Assembly (NCBI RefSeq): GCF_003002065.1
Contig: NZ_PVZG01000003.1
Location: 310,001 to 374,000 of the forward strand
Reading direction: 5' to 3'
Length of the DNA stretch: 64,000 nt
DNA from: Pseudosporangium ferrugineum
Lineage (GTDB): Bacteria; Actinomycetota; Actinomycetes; Mycobacteriales; Micromonosporaceae
Each line of letters opens with the position of its first letter. The stretch's first letter is position 1. Shown piece after piece: positions 7,436 through 15,942 of this stretch. Under the pieces are notes generated by a model. That model saw only the letters and a program-made list of their open reading frames with translations. It was not told the origin of the DNA and did not search any database. The position numbers and the translations under genes were made by a program.

Positions 7436-10400
7436 TCAGGGGCAGGGCGGACGATAGGCCAGGCCGGGAAAGAACTGCCGCCATTCCGTACGCGTGATAG
7501 CCGGCCGGGCCAGCCCGCAGACCCGGACCGCCACCCGCTCGGGGTCCATCTCCCACAGCCGCAGTGACCCGTTCACGCCGCGCCAGTCGACGCCCGCCGT
7601 CGCGAGGACGTGGTTGTCCGGGCCGAACGCGACGGAGTGAACCGGCCCCGACGACGTCAGCTCGACCGGCGGGCGGCCCGGGTCCGTGACGTCCCACACG
7701 CTGGTCGTGCCGTGGATGGTGCCGGCCGCGAGCCGCCGCCCGTCCGGGCTGAAGGCGACCGAGTAGACCCGGCTGGCCGCGGACAGAATGGTCACCGCCC
7801 GGGGCCGGGCCGGATCCGCGACGTCCCACAGGCCGACCGTGCGGTCCGGGTTGGCGAGGGCGAGCGTACGGCCGCCCGCCCCGAAGGCCACCGCCAGCAC
7901 CGGACCCGGCGCCGGTCCGGTGAGGACGGACAGGCGGCGCGGCCGGCGGAGGTCCGCGAGGTCCCACAGGCCGCTGCCGGTGCCGTCGCCCGCGGTCGCC
8001 AGGAGCCGGCCGTCCGGGCTGAACGCCACCGAGTTCACCGCGGCGGACAGGCCGTCGATGCCCGCCAGCGCCCGGGGACGGCGGGGGTCGGCGACGTCCC
8101 AGAGCCGCACCGAGTTGTCGCGGCCCGAGGCGGCGAGGGTGCGCCCGTCCGGCGCGAAGGCCAGCGCCGGGGTGACCGGGACGAGAGATCGCGGACGCGG
8201 CGCGACCACCGCGATCCGGCGGCCCCGCAGGTCCCACAGGACGACGGCGCCGGTCGCGTCCGTGCTGGCCAGCGTGCGGCCGTCCGGGGCCAGGGCCACC
8301 GCGACGATCGGCAGGCCGCTCGGGCCCGCCGGGAACAGCACCGGGCGGTACGGGTCGGCCGCGGCGGCCACCCCGACCGTGCCGTCGGCGTGCCCGCTGA
8401 CGAGGGTGCCGCCGTCCGCGCTGAAGTCGACGACCTCCACGCCGCCGCCCGCGCGCGCCGGGAAGGTGTATTCCGCCACGCTCTCCAGCCGTACGATGCC
8501 GTCGGAATTGGCCGCGGCCAGGGTGCGGCCGTCCGGCCGGAAGGCGAGCGTGGTGACCGGGGCGGTGGCTCCCTGGAGGGTGGCCACCGCGCGCGCGTGG
8601 CGCAGGTCGGTGACGTCCCAGAGCTGGATCTCGCGATCGGCGCCCGCGGTGGCGAGCGTGTGGCCGTCGGGGCCGAAGGCCGCCTCGTTGACCGCGGCGG
8701 TGGCAGCGGTGAGCCGGTCGAGGCGTACGGGCCGGGCCGGGTCCCGGACGTCCCACAGCGTCAGGGCGTCGTCGCCGTGCCCGGTGGCCAGGCCGCGCCC
8801 GTCCGGCGTGAAGGCGAGCACCTGGACGAACCCGGCCTCGGCGGCGAGCGTGACCGGCGCGCCGGGACGGGCGAGATTCCACAGTCGCACCTCGTGCCGC
8901 CCGGCGAGCGACTCACCCGCGGCCGGCACGGCGGCGGCGAGCGTGCGGCCGCCGTCCCCGAAGGCGACGTCGTAGACGGGGCCGGCACCCACCGGGAACG
9001 GCGGCAGCTCGCGCGGGTTGTCCGGATCGCCCAGGTCCCATCGGCGTACGGCGTTGCCGCCGCCCGCGGCCAGGGTGCGGCCGTCCGGGCTGAAGGCGAT
9101 CTTCCCGGCGGGGCGGGCGATCGACGCGCGGAAGCGGGGGCGCACCGGATCGGTGACGTCCCACAGGCCGGCCCGGTCGACGCCGACCGCGGCGACCGTG
9201 CGCCCGTCCGGGCTGTAGGCCACCGACGGGAAAGGCCCGGCGAGGCCGGTGAGCAGCGCCGGGCGGCCGGGCCGGTTCGGATCGGCGGTGTCCCACAGCC
9301 GTACGGCGTCGTCGTCGCCCGCCACGAGGGTGCGGCCGTCGGGGCTGAAGGCGAGCGCCTGCACCGCCCCGCTCGGCCCGGTCAGCAGGGCGGCGTACGG
9401 GGTGGTGAACATGTTGAGCAGGCTCGCCCGCGCCTCCGGCACCGGCGCCAGGCGGTACGCGGCCAGCCGCAACTGCATCGCCAGCGCCGGATTGGTCGCG
9501 CGCAGCGCCGCCGCCTGGCTCAGCACCTTCTGGGTGATCGCGAGGTTGCGCTGACCGACGCTGACCTGCCGGGCCCGCACCGCGTACGCGGTCGCACCGG
9601 TCGTCAGCACGAGCAGCACGGTGAGCGCGGCGAGGAACTGGCGCAGCCGGGTGATCCGGCGGCGCGCCACCGCCTGCTCGCGCGCCTGCTCGGCCAGGCT
9701 CGCCCCGAGGAAGTCCCGCTCCCGGGCGTTCAGCGCGTTCCGGCCGCCCGCCGCCGCCCACCGGTCGGCCCGGTCCAGCCGGCTGCCGCGATAGACGGCG
9801 CCGGGATCCCGGTCGAGCCGCTGCCACGCGTCGGCCGCGTCGGTGAGCTGCCGGTGGATCCGCAGGCCCTCGCGGTCGTCGGTCAGCCAGCCCTGCAACC
9901 GCGGCCAGCGGCGGACCAGCGCCTCGTGGGTGAGCTGCACGCTGTGCCGGTCCAGGATCACCAGGCGGGCGGCGGCCAGCCGCTCGAGCACCGCCGTCGT
10001 CTCCGGGGCGGCCGGATCCAGCTCGGCGCGGTCGAGCCGGCGCCGGGTGTCCTCGGTGCCCTCGCCGAGGGCGACCAGCCGGACGAACAGCCGCCGCGCC
10101 CACTCGCGCTCGCCCTCCGACAGCCCGGTGTAGACCGCTTCGGCGGCGCGCGCGATCGACCGGTCGAGGCCGCCCGCGGCGTGGTACCCGGCCAGGGTCA
10201 GCGTGGTGCCCCGCCGCCGGCGCCACGTCTCCAGCAACGCGTGCGAGACGAGCGGCAGCACGCCCGGCTGCCCGGCCGCGTCCCCGATCAGCTCCGCGAC
10301 CAGGGCATTCTCCACCCGGCAGCCGGCGTCGAGGGCGGGCCGGGTGACGGCCTCGCGCAGCTCCGCGGTGGTCATCGGACCGACCAGGAGCTGAGCGTCG

Positions 10401-11371
10401 CGCAGGGCGTCGAGCAGCTCCGGATGATGGGCGCAGTGCGCGTAGAAGTCGGCCCGCAGGCCCAGGACGACCCGGGTACGGCTGTTGGAGGCGCGCGCCG
10501 CGGCGGCCAGCACCTCGATGAACCGGGCCCGCTCCCCCGCGTCCGCGCAGAGGGTGAACACCTCCTCGAACTGGTCCACCACCACCAGCACCTCGGCCCC
10601 GGCCGGCCGGTCGGCGAGGATCTGGAGGGCGGTCCGGTGCAGGGCACGGGGATCGTCACGCAACGCGGCGTGCACCGAGGTGGCGGTGGCGCCCGTGAGC
10701 GCGGCGAGCCGGGCGGCGCACTCCTCGAGCGGATGCGAACCGGGCGTCAGGACGAGCGGCGTGATCCCGGCCGTACCGGGCAGGCCCTCGGCGAGGACGC
10801 GGTGCAGCAGGCCCGCCTGGAGCAATGAGGACTTTCCCGAGCCGGAGGCGCCGACGACCACCACGAAACGGTGCCCGGCCACGCGCGTACCCAGCTCATC
10901 GACCAGGCGTTCCCGGCCGAAGAATCTGCCGGCGTCGGCCGTTCCGAATGCGGCGAGGCCGAGGTACGGCGCCGGTTCCCCGTCGTGCGCCGCGGGCTCT
11001 TCGGGCGCATTTCCGGTGCTCAGTTCCGCGGCCACGGAATGCCAGCGCTGCTCCCATGCCTGCGTATCGCCGTCGCACGCGGCGACATAGGCGAGGGTGA
11101 CCGCGAGGCTCGGCAACCTCCTGCCGCCGGCGGCGTCGGACAGCGCGGCGGCCGAGTAGTGCGCCCGGCGGCCCAGCTCCCGGTACGGCGGCAGCCCCGC
11201 CTTCTGCCGGAGTTTCCGCAGGTCAGCCGCGAATCGAGTGAGTGGGCCGTCGTCGTCCGAGAGCGCACGTTCCGTACCTGCCACCGACGCGGCCTCCCCG
11301 TAGCGAACGTCGCGGTCGATTGTCCAGGCCGCGTCGTTCACTTGTCCAGCGCGTGATTCTGAACGATCCAT
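7436..11371 (-). CDS. HTH-nSTAND1-WD40 protein with two beta-propellers
   Basis: A 1311-residue STAND NTPase. Residues about 44-115 form a Cro-type helix-turn-helix-like region. The nSTAND1 NTPase follows, with Walker A GASGSGKS at 174-181 and Walker B VLVVVDQFEEVF at about 261-272. A hydrophobic segment (FLAALTVLLVLTTGATAYAV) near residue 580-600 looks like one membrane span. The C-terminal half has 14 WD40 units, each carrying a variant of FSPDGRTLA, enough for two seven-bladed propellers. STAND proteins act as switches that oligomerise when the repeat sensor binds a trigger. Some nSTAND proteins act in phage defence, but many actinobacterial copies are of unknown role. I start at the ATG at 11371; an in-frame ATG lies at 11386. 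Confidence 0.9.
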   Translation of the reverse strand: MDRSESRAGQVNDAAWTIDRDVRYGEAASVAGTERALSDDDGPLTRFAADLRKLRQKAGLPPYRELGRRAHYSAAALSDAAGGRRLPSLAVTLAYVAACDGDTQAWEQRWHSVAAELSTGNAPEEPAAHDGEPAPYLGLAAFGTADAGRFFGRERLVDELGTRVAGHRFVVVVGASGSGKSSLLQAGLLHRVLAEGLPGTAGITPLVLTPGSHPLEECAARLAALTGATATSVHAALRDDPRALHRTALQILADRPAGAEVLVVVDQFEEVFTLCADAGERARFIEVLAAAARASNSRTRVVLGLRADFYAHCAHHPELLDALRDAQLLVGPMTTAELREAVTRPALDAGCRVENALVAELIGDAAGQPGVLPLVSHALLETWRRRRGTTLTLAGYHAAGGLDRSIARAAEAVYTGLSEGEREWARRLFVRLVALGEGTEDTRRRLDRAELDPAAPETTAVLERLAAARLVILDRHSVQLTHEALVRRWPRLQGWLTDDREGLRIHRQLTDAADAWQRLDRDPGAVYRGSRLDRADRWAAAGGRNALNARERDFLGASLAEQAREQAVARRRITRLRQFLAALTVLLVLTTGATAYAVRARQVSVGQRNLAITQKVLSQAAALRATNPALAMQLRLAAYRLAPVPEARASLLNMFTTPYAALLTGPSGAVQALAFSPDGRTLVAGDDDAVRLWDTADPNRPGRPALLTGLAGPFPSVAYSPDGRTVAAVGVDRAGLWDVTDPVRPRFRASIARPAGKIAFSPDGRTLAAGGGNAVRRWDLGDPDNPRELPPFPVGAGPVYDVAFGDGGRTLAAAVPAAGESLAGRHEVRLWNLARPGAPVTLAAEAGFVQVLAFTPDGRGLATGHGDDALTLWDVRDPARPVRLDRLTAATAAVNEAAFGPDGHTLATAGADREIQLWDVTDLRHARAVATLQGATAPVTTLAFRPDGRTLAAANSDGIVRLESVAEYTFPARAGGGVEVVDFSADGGTLVSGHADGTVGVAAAADPYRPVLFPAGPSGLPIVAVALAPDGRTLASTDATGAVVLWDLRGRRIAVVAPRPRSLVPVTPALAFAPDGRTLAASGRDNSVRLWDVADPRRPRALAGIDGLSAAVNSVAFSPDGRLLATAGDGTGSGLWDLADLRRPRRLSVLTGPAPGPVLAVAFGAGGRTLALANPDRTVGLWDVADPARPRAVTILSAASRVYSVAFSPDGRRLAAGTIHGTTSVWDVTDPGRPPVELTSSGPVHSVAFGPDNHVLATAGVDWRGVNGSLRLWEMDPERVAVRVCGLARPAITRTEWRQFFPGLAYRPPCP

Positions 11372-11437
11372 CGGCGCTAGACACATAGTCGCTGATCGAC
11401 GTCAGCGGCAATCCGATCCGACGATGGAGGAACACGC

Positions 11438-11950
11438 ATGAAACGACGACTGGCCGCCCTGATGGCCACGTTCGCGGCCGGCCTGGTAATGGTGGGGGGC
11501 GCCGGTACCGCGGTGGCCGCACCCGCCGGGGACGCCACGCAGGTCCGGATCGACGCGATCCTGGACGCCCACCCGGGTGCTGTCCAGACCGGCAGGACCC
11601 GGGTCACCTTCAGCAACGGTGTCGTGCTGGGTCTCACCAGCGCCGGCGAGAGCGACTGTCCCGCGGATGCCATGTGCCTGTGGGACGACCAGACCTACAC
11701 CGGGCAGATCGAGATCATCTACTCGTACGTCTGCGATTACGCCCTGACCATCAATCTGAAGGACACCGGCTTCAACGACCGGGCCTCGTCCTGGAAGAAC
11801 AACACCACCCGCCGGGTCGGCACCACGTACTGGGACTACGACGCGCGCGGCGGCGTGGTCTGGCGGATGTACCCGATGCAGAAGGCCCCGACGCTGCCGA
11901 AGGAGTTCAACGACGAGGCCTCCGCGGTGAACTGCTACAACCTCTCCTGA
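11438..11950 (+). CDS. Secreted peptidase inhibitor I36-family protein
   Basis: A 170-residue exported protein. It begins MKRRLAALMATFAAG, a Sec signal with probable cleavage after AVAAPA near residue 28. The mature part has ESDCPADAMCLWDDQTYTG, the start of the I36 (SMI-like) domain, and four Cys in all that can form two disulfides. I36 proteins are beta/gamma-crystallin-like folds that inhibit metalloproteases in Streptomyces; many relatives are uncharacterised. GGAGGAA precedes the ATG. The gene is divergent from the nSTAND1 gene and followed by a strong hairpin, so it is monocistronic. Confidence 0.85.
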   Translation: MKRRLAALMATFAAGLVMVGGAGTAVAAPAGDATQVRIDAILDAHPGAVQTGRTRVTFSNGVVLGLTSAGESDCPADAMCLWDDQTYTGQIEIIYSYVCDYALTINLKDTGFNDRASSWKNNTTRRVGTTYWDYDARGGVVWRMYPMQKAPTLPKEFNDEASAVNCYNLS

Positions 11951-11957
11951 GAGCGCC

Positions 11958-11990
11958 CGGGGTCCCGCCGGTGCGGCCGGCGGGGCCCCG
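11958..11990 (+). terminator. GC-rich hairpin after the I36 gene
   Basis: CGGGGTCCCGCCGG (11958-11971) pairs with CCGGCGGGGCCCCG (11977-11990) around a 5-nt loop, 14 bp with one G-T pair, starting 7 bases after the stop. Confidence 0.75.
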
Positions 11991-12086
11991 ATCCGGGCGT
12001 TTGCCGGACGGCGGGAGGGGTATCGAGGGACATTCGCTCTGGGATACCGGCGAATTCTGTTCTCGGCAGGCTCTGGAGCGACCTTC

Positions 12087-13118
12087 ATGGCTATCGACGC
12101 ACTCAACAGCACCACCACGGCTCGGGGCAGCGCGTACGCCGCGCTGTCCCGGCAGGTCAAGGCGGCCGGGCTGCTCGACCGGCGACCCGGCTATTACGCC
12201 GCGCAGATCGCCCTCATGCTGGCCCTGGTGGCCGCCGCCTGGACCGCCCTCGTGGTGGTCGGCGACTCGTGGTGGCAGTTGCTCGTGGCCACGTTCTTCG
12301 CGGTCGTCTCCACCCAGCTCGGCTTCCTCGGCCACGACGCCGGGCACCGGCAGATCTTCGGCTCGAGCCGCCGCAACTACCGGCTGGGCGTCGTCCTCGC
12401 CAACCTCGGCGTCGGCTTCAGCTACGGCTGGTGGATCGACAAGCACAACCGGCACCACGCGCACCCGAACGACGAGGACAAGGATCCCGACATCGGCGCG
12501 GGCGCACTGGTGTTCACCACCGGCCAGGCGCAGGCCAGCGGCCGGGTGGCCCGGATGTTCTACCGCTATCAGGCGTGGGCGTTCTTCCCGCTGCTGTTCC
12601 TCGAGGCGCTGCACCTGCGCGTCGCCAGCGTGCGCTACCTGCTCAGCGTCCGGAGCCGGGCCGGGATGCGCGAGCTGCTGTTCATCACCCTGCACCTCGC
12701 CGCCTATCTGGCGGCCGTGTTCGTGCTGCTGCCGCCCGGCAAGGCGCTGGCGTTCGTGGCGGTGCACCAGGGCCTCTTCGGCCTCTACCTCGGCTGCTCG
12801 TTCGCGCCGAACCACAAGGGCATGCCGCCGCTCAGCCCCGAGGACGACGCCGACTTCCTGCGCCGGCAGGTGCTCACCTCCCGCAACGTGCGGGGCAACT
12901 GGCTGACCGACTTCGCGCTCGGCGGCCTCAACTACCAGATCGAGCACCACCTGTTCCCGTCCATGCCGCGGGGCAACCTGCGCAAGGCGCAGCGGCTGGT
13001 CAGGGACTTCTGCGCGGAGCACCAGGTGTCCTACCTGGAGACCGGCCTGGTCTCGTCGTACGCCCAGGCCCTGCGGCACCTCGACACGGTGGGCCGCACC
13101 CCGGCGCCGGTCAGCTGA
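12087..13118 (+). CDS. Membrane fatty acid desaturase
   Basis: A 343-residue acyl-lipid desaturase of the membrane di-iron type. The three histidine boxes are visible: HDAGH at 83-87, HNRHH at 120-124, and QIEHH near 284-288, whose leading Gln is typical of front-end and linoleoyl-CoA-type desaturases. Several hydrophobic spans lie between them. It inserts a double bond into membrane acyl chains using O2 and ferredoxin, and so affects fluidity. GGAG lies upstream of the ATG. No redox partner is adjacent. The 3' end overlaps a convergent 58-codon gene by 8 bp. Confidence 0.92.
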   Translation: MAIDALNSTTTARGSAYAALSRQVKAAGLLDRRPGYYAAQIALMLALVAAAWTALVVVGDSWWQLLVATFFAVVSTQLGFLGHDAGHRQIFGSSRRNYRLGVVLANLGVGFSYGWWIDKHNRHHAHPNDEDKDPDIGAGALVFTTGQAQASGRVARMFYRYQAWAFFPLLFLEALHLRVASVRYLLSVRSRAGMRELLFITLHLAAYLAAVFVLLPPGKALAFVAVHQGLFGLYLGCSFAPNHKGMPPLSPEDDADFLRRQVLTSRNVRGNWLTDFALGGLNYQIEHHLFPSMPRGNLRKAQRLVRDFCAEHQVSYLETGLVSSYAQALRHLDTVGRTPAPVS

Positions 13119-13287
13119 GCAGGCGCTTGCGCTCCTCCTCGCGGTCGCGACCGGCCGTGATCCCCGGGGCGAGCAGGCCCCAGAAGATCATGACCAGCGC
13201 CGCCGCCCACGCCCACCAGGGCACCACGGACTGCGGACCGATCAGGCCGGCGAGCCACTCGTAGGCCGTCTCGGCGTAGGCGTCCAT
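13111..13287 (-). CDS. Small single-span membrane protein, 58 aa
   Basis: A short gene with a very good GGAGGGAG Shine-Dalgarno nine bases before its ATG at 13287. The product has an amphipathic start (MDAYAETAYEWLAGL), one membrane span (WWAWAAALVMIFWGLLAPG) and a basic/acidic cytoplasmic tail rich in Arg and Glu. I do not know the family. The stop falls inside the end of the convergent desaturase gene (8-bp overlap). It could be a small regulator or accessory of the neighbouring enzyme, which is only a guess from position. Confidence 0.65.
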   Translation of the reverse strand: MDAYAETAYEWLAGLIGPQSVVPWWAWAAALVMIFWGLLAPGITAGRDREEERKRLLS

Positions 13288-13341
13288 GCGATCTCCCTCC
13301 GGTCGGATCGGACCCCACCATCGGCCGCGGCCGGCCCGGGC

Positions 13342-14133
13342 TTAGATTTTCGGGCTCCGCCAGGTCGCCAGACGTTCGCGGTAGAGACGTTCGATGATCG
13401 GGTACGGGTAATCGCCGAGAAACAACCGCAGCGGCGGCTCCGGAGCATCTACAAGTCGGAGCACGGCCGCGGCGGTGCTCGCCGGGTCGGCGCCCGCGCG
13501 GCCGGAGGCCCCGGAGCGCCGCGCCTCCCGGATCGGCTCGTACGCCTCGATCGGCGTGGTCCGCACCGCCGACGCCCCGGCCCAGTCGGTGCCGTACGGG
13601 CCGGGCTCGACCAGCGTCACCCTCACGCCCAGCGGGCCGACCTCCTGCGCCAGCGCGTCGCTCATCCCCTCGAGCGCCCACTTCGACGCGTGGTAGAGCC
13701 CCAGCGTGGGGAAGGCCGCGACGCCGCCGATGCTGGAGACCTGGAGGAGGTGGCCGCCGTGCTGCGCGCGCAGGATCGGCAGGGCGGCCTGGGTGACCCA
13801 GAGCGCGCCGAAGAAGTTCGTCTCGAGCTGGGCGCGGGCCTGCTCCTCGGTGGCCTCCTCGACCATGCCGAAGAGGCCGTACCCGGCGTTGTTGACCACC
13901 ACGTCCAGCCGCCCGAGGCGGGTCGCGGCGTGCTCGACGGCCGCGAAGGCCGCCGTACGGTCGGTGACGTCGAGGGCGAGCGGCAGGACGCTGTCGCCGT
14001 ACGCGTCAACCAGGGGTTTCAGGGTTTGCGGGTCTCTCGCCGTGGCCGCGACCCGGTCTCCGCGGGCGAGCGCCGCGGCCGCCCAGACGGCGCCGAATCC
14101 ACGGGAGGCGCCGGTGATGAACCATGTCTTCAT
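13342..14133 (-). CDS. Short-chain dehydrogenase/reductase
   Basis: A 263-residue classical SDR. The nucleotide-binding TGASRGFG is at residues 7-14, NNAGYG follows mid-protein and the catalytic YHASK comes later. The long C-terminal tail ending in Arg-rich residues is usual for the SDR subgroup found beside MmyB-type regulators. It would reduce or oxidise a hydroxyl/carbonyl with NAD(P)H; the substrate is unknown. I start at the ATG at 14133 because the upstream extension runs through the shared promoter. It is divergent from an MmyB-type regulator with an inverted repeat between them. Confidence 0.88.
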   Translation of the reverse strand: MKTWFITGASRGFGAVWAAAALARGDRVAATARDPQTLKPLVDAYGDSVLPLALDVTDRTAAFAAVEHAATRLGRLDVVVNNAGYGLFGMVEEATEEQARAQLETNFFGALWVTQAALPILRAQHGGHLLQVSSIGGVAAFPTLGLYHASKWALEGMSDALAQEVGPLGVRVTLVEPGPYGTDWAGASAVRTTPIEAYEPIREARRSGASGRAGADPASTAAAVLRLVDAPEPPLRLFLGDYPYPIIERLYRERLATWRSPKI

Positions 14134-14161
14134 GGCCTCCACGCTGCGCCGGGGCGACGGC

Positions 14162-14188
14162 GGTAGCCAGTACCCGCGCGGGGCTACC
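14162..14188. promoter_or_regulatory. Inverted repeat in the SDR/MmyB-type promoter
   Basis: GGTAGCC (14162-14168) and GGCTACC (14182-14188) are perfect 7-bp arms separated by 13 bases. The site lies 29 bp from the SDR start and 10 bp from the regulator start, and is the likely operator of the regulator. Confidence 0.55.
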
Positions 14189-14197
14189 CTTCGACGG

Positions 14198-14968
14198 GTG
14201 ACCGGCAACCCGCTGGGGGAATTCCTCAAGGCGCGCCGGGCGTCGGTGCGCCCGGACGAGGCGGGGCTGCCCGCGTACGGAAGAAGGCGCGTCCCCGGTC
14301 TGCGCCGCGACGAGCTCGCCCGGATCGCGGGGGTGAGCCCGCACTACCTGATGCGGCTGGAGCAGGGCCGCGACCGGCACCCGTCCCCGCAGATCCTCGA
14401 CGCGCTCGCCCGGGCGCTGCGGCTGGACCCGGACGCCCGGGCCCACCTGCACGCCCTCGCCCGGCCCCCGGTGCGCCCGCCCGGGCGCCCGATCGACGTG
14501 CGGGCGCTGCTCGACGCGTGGCCGGGCACCCCCGCGTACGTGCGCGACGGCCGGTTCGAGATCCGCGCCGCGAACAAGCTCGCCACGGCCCTCTCCCCGA
14601 TGTACTCCCCCGGCCGCAACCTGGTCCGCGACGTCTTCCTCGACGCGGACGTCCGCCGGCTCTTCCCCGGCTGGCCGGACATCGCGGCCCAGACCGTCGC
14701 GGCGCTGCGGGCGGCGGCGGACCCGGCCGATCCGGCGCTGGAACGGCTCGTCGCCGACCTCTCCGGGTATTCGGATTTCCGCCGGCTGTGGGCGCGGCAC
14801 GACGTGCGGCCCTCCCGCGACGAGCTCAAACGCTTCGACCATCCGATCGTCGGCCCGCTCGAGCTGCGCCGTCAGTCCCTGGCGGTCTCGGGTACGCCCG
14901 GCGACGTGATCATCGTGTATCAGGCGGAACCGGGCAGCCCGTCGGCCGACGCCCTCCTGCGGCTCTAG
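14198..14968 (+). CDS. MmyB-type helix-turn-helix transcriptional regulator
   Basis: A 256-residue regulator. The N-terminal HTH carries the family signature RRVPGLRRDELARIAGVSPHY and LEQGRDRHPS. It is followed by the MmyB-like ligand-binding domain with a FDHPIVGPLELRRQ stretch near the end. The family often regulates a divergent SDR gene, which is what is seen here. The GTG at 14198 fits the family N-terminus (VTGNPLGEFLKARR). No clear Shine-Dalgarno is present, so it may be a leaderless transcript. Its end overlaps the convergent epimerase by 4 bp. Confidence 0.88.
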   Translation: MTGNPLGEFLKARRASVRPDEAGLPAYGRRRVPGLRRDELARIAGVSPHYLMRLEQGRDRHPSPQILDALARALRLDPDARAHLHALARPPVRPPGRPIDVRALLDAWPGTPAYVRDGRFEIRAANKLATALSPMYSPGRNLVRDVFLDADVRRLFPGWPDIAAQTVAALRAAADPADPALERLVADLSGYSDFRRLWARHDVRPSRDELKRFDHPIVGPLELRRQSLAVSGTPGDVIIVYQAEPGSPSADALLRL

Positions 14969-15867
14969 GCGGTGGCCAGCTCTCGCAGCACGTCGTGGAG
15001 CGGCGTCGGCTTCAGATCGAGCTCGGCCGCCGTCCGTGACCAGTCCAGGACGCTCTCGCGCTGGTAGAGGTACTGCATCTCCACCGACTCGGCCCCGATC
15101 GGGTCCGCCATCGTCGCGTGCAGTTCCAGCGGCGTCATCCCGCGCACGGCCGGCCGCGGCCGGCCGGCCACCGTCGCGAACCGTTCCGCGAGCTCGCGGA
15201 CCGACAGGTCGGCGGTCTGCGGCGTGTGCCAGGCACTGCCCCAGGACCGTTCGGAGCGCGCCACCGCGACGAGCGTCCTGGCCACATCGCCCGTGTAGGT
15301 CCAGCTGTGCGGGACGTCCACATCGGCCGGGAACACGACCTCCTGACCGGCCAGCACCTGGGGACCGATGAACCAGTGGAACATGGCGAAGGCGCCCACG
15401 CCGAGGAAGTCACCCGGCCGGACCTCGGTGAACCGCAACCGGCCCGCCTCGTGCGCGGCGAGGCCGTCGCGGAACATCTGGGCCCGTACCCGGCCCTTGA
15501 TGGTGGTCGGGCGCAGCGGCAGGTCGTCGGTCAGGGGGCTGTCGGCGGGGCCGTAGCTGTAGGGGTTGCCCAGGTTCACGTACCCGGCGCCGGTGCGCTC
15601 GGCCGCGTTCAGCAGGGCCTCCGACAACGCGGGCACCTCTTCGGGCCACCGGTGGTACGCCGGCATCGCGCAGTTGATCAGTGTGGTGGCGCCCCGGGAG
15701 AGGCCGGCCAGCCCGGACGTGGCGTCCGCGGCCACCAGCTCGATCCGCGGGTGCTCCGGTCCGGTGCCGCGTCGCGTGACCACCCGGACGTCGTCCCCGG
15801 ACTCGGCGAGCAGTAGCGCGGTGGCGGTGCCGGTCGGGCCCGCGCCGACAACAACGTGGAATGTCAT
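14965..15867 (-). CDS. NAD-dependent epimerase/dehydratase family protein
   Basis: A 300-residue extended-SDR protein starting MTFHVVVGAGPTGTATA, with the glycine-rich NAD(P)-binding loop at residues 7-13. It has a typical mid-section (NCAMPAYHRW, GNPYSYGP, then RPGDFLG). The family covers sugar epimerases, dihydroflavonol-type reductases and NmrA-like sensors; which applies is not clear. It lacks an obvious YxxxK, since the YSYGP Tyr is not followed by Lys at the right spacing, so catalysis may differ. It is divergent from an AraC-type activator that probably controls it. Confidence 0.8.
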   Translation of the reverse strand: MTFHVVVGAGPTGTATALLLAESGDDVRVVTRRGTGPEHPRIELVAADATSGLAGLSRGATTLINCAMPAYHRWPEEVPALSEALLNAAERTGAGYVNLGNPYSYGPADSPLTDDLPLRPTTIKGRVRAQMFRDGLAAHEAGRLRFTEVRPGDFLGVGAFAMFHWFIGPQVLAGQEVVFPADVDVPHSWTYTGDVARTLVAVARSERSWGSAWHTPQTADLSVRELAERFATVAGRPRPAVRGMTPLELHATMADPIGAESVEMQYLYQRESVLDWSRTAAELDLKPTPLHDVLRELATA

Positions 15868-15942
15868 GCCGTCAACGCTATAAACGGGACGAAAGACTGT
15901 GGATGGTTCAGAAGCTCGAAAAGATGTCCTAGAGTCTTCCGG

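Noticed and set aside
7610..10828. A very long open frame opposite the nSTAND1 gene
   Set aside because: The WD40 gene is clearly coding on the minus strand. The plus-strand frame is long only because GC-rich sequence lacks stops.
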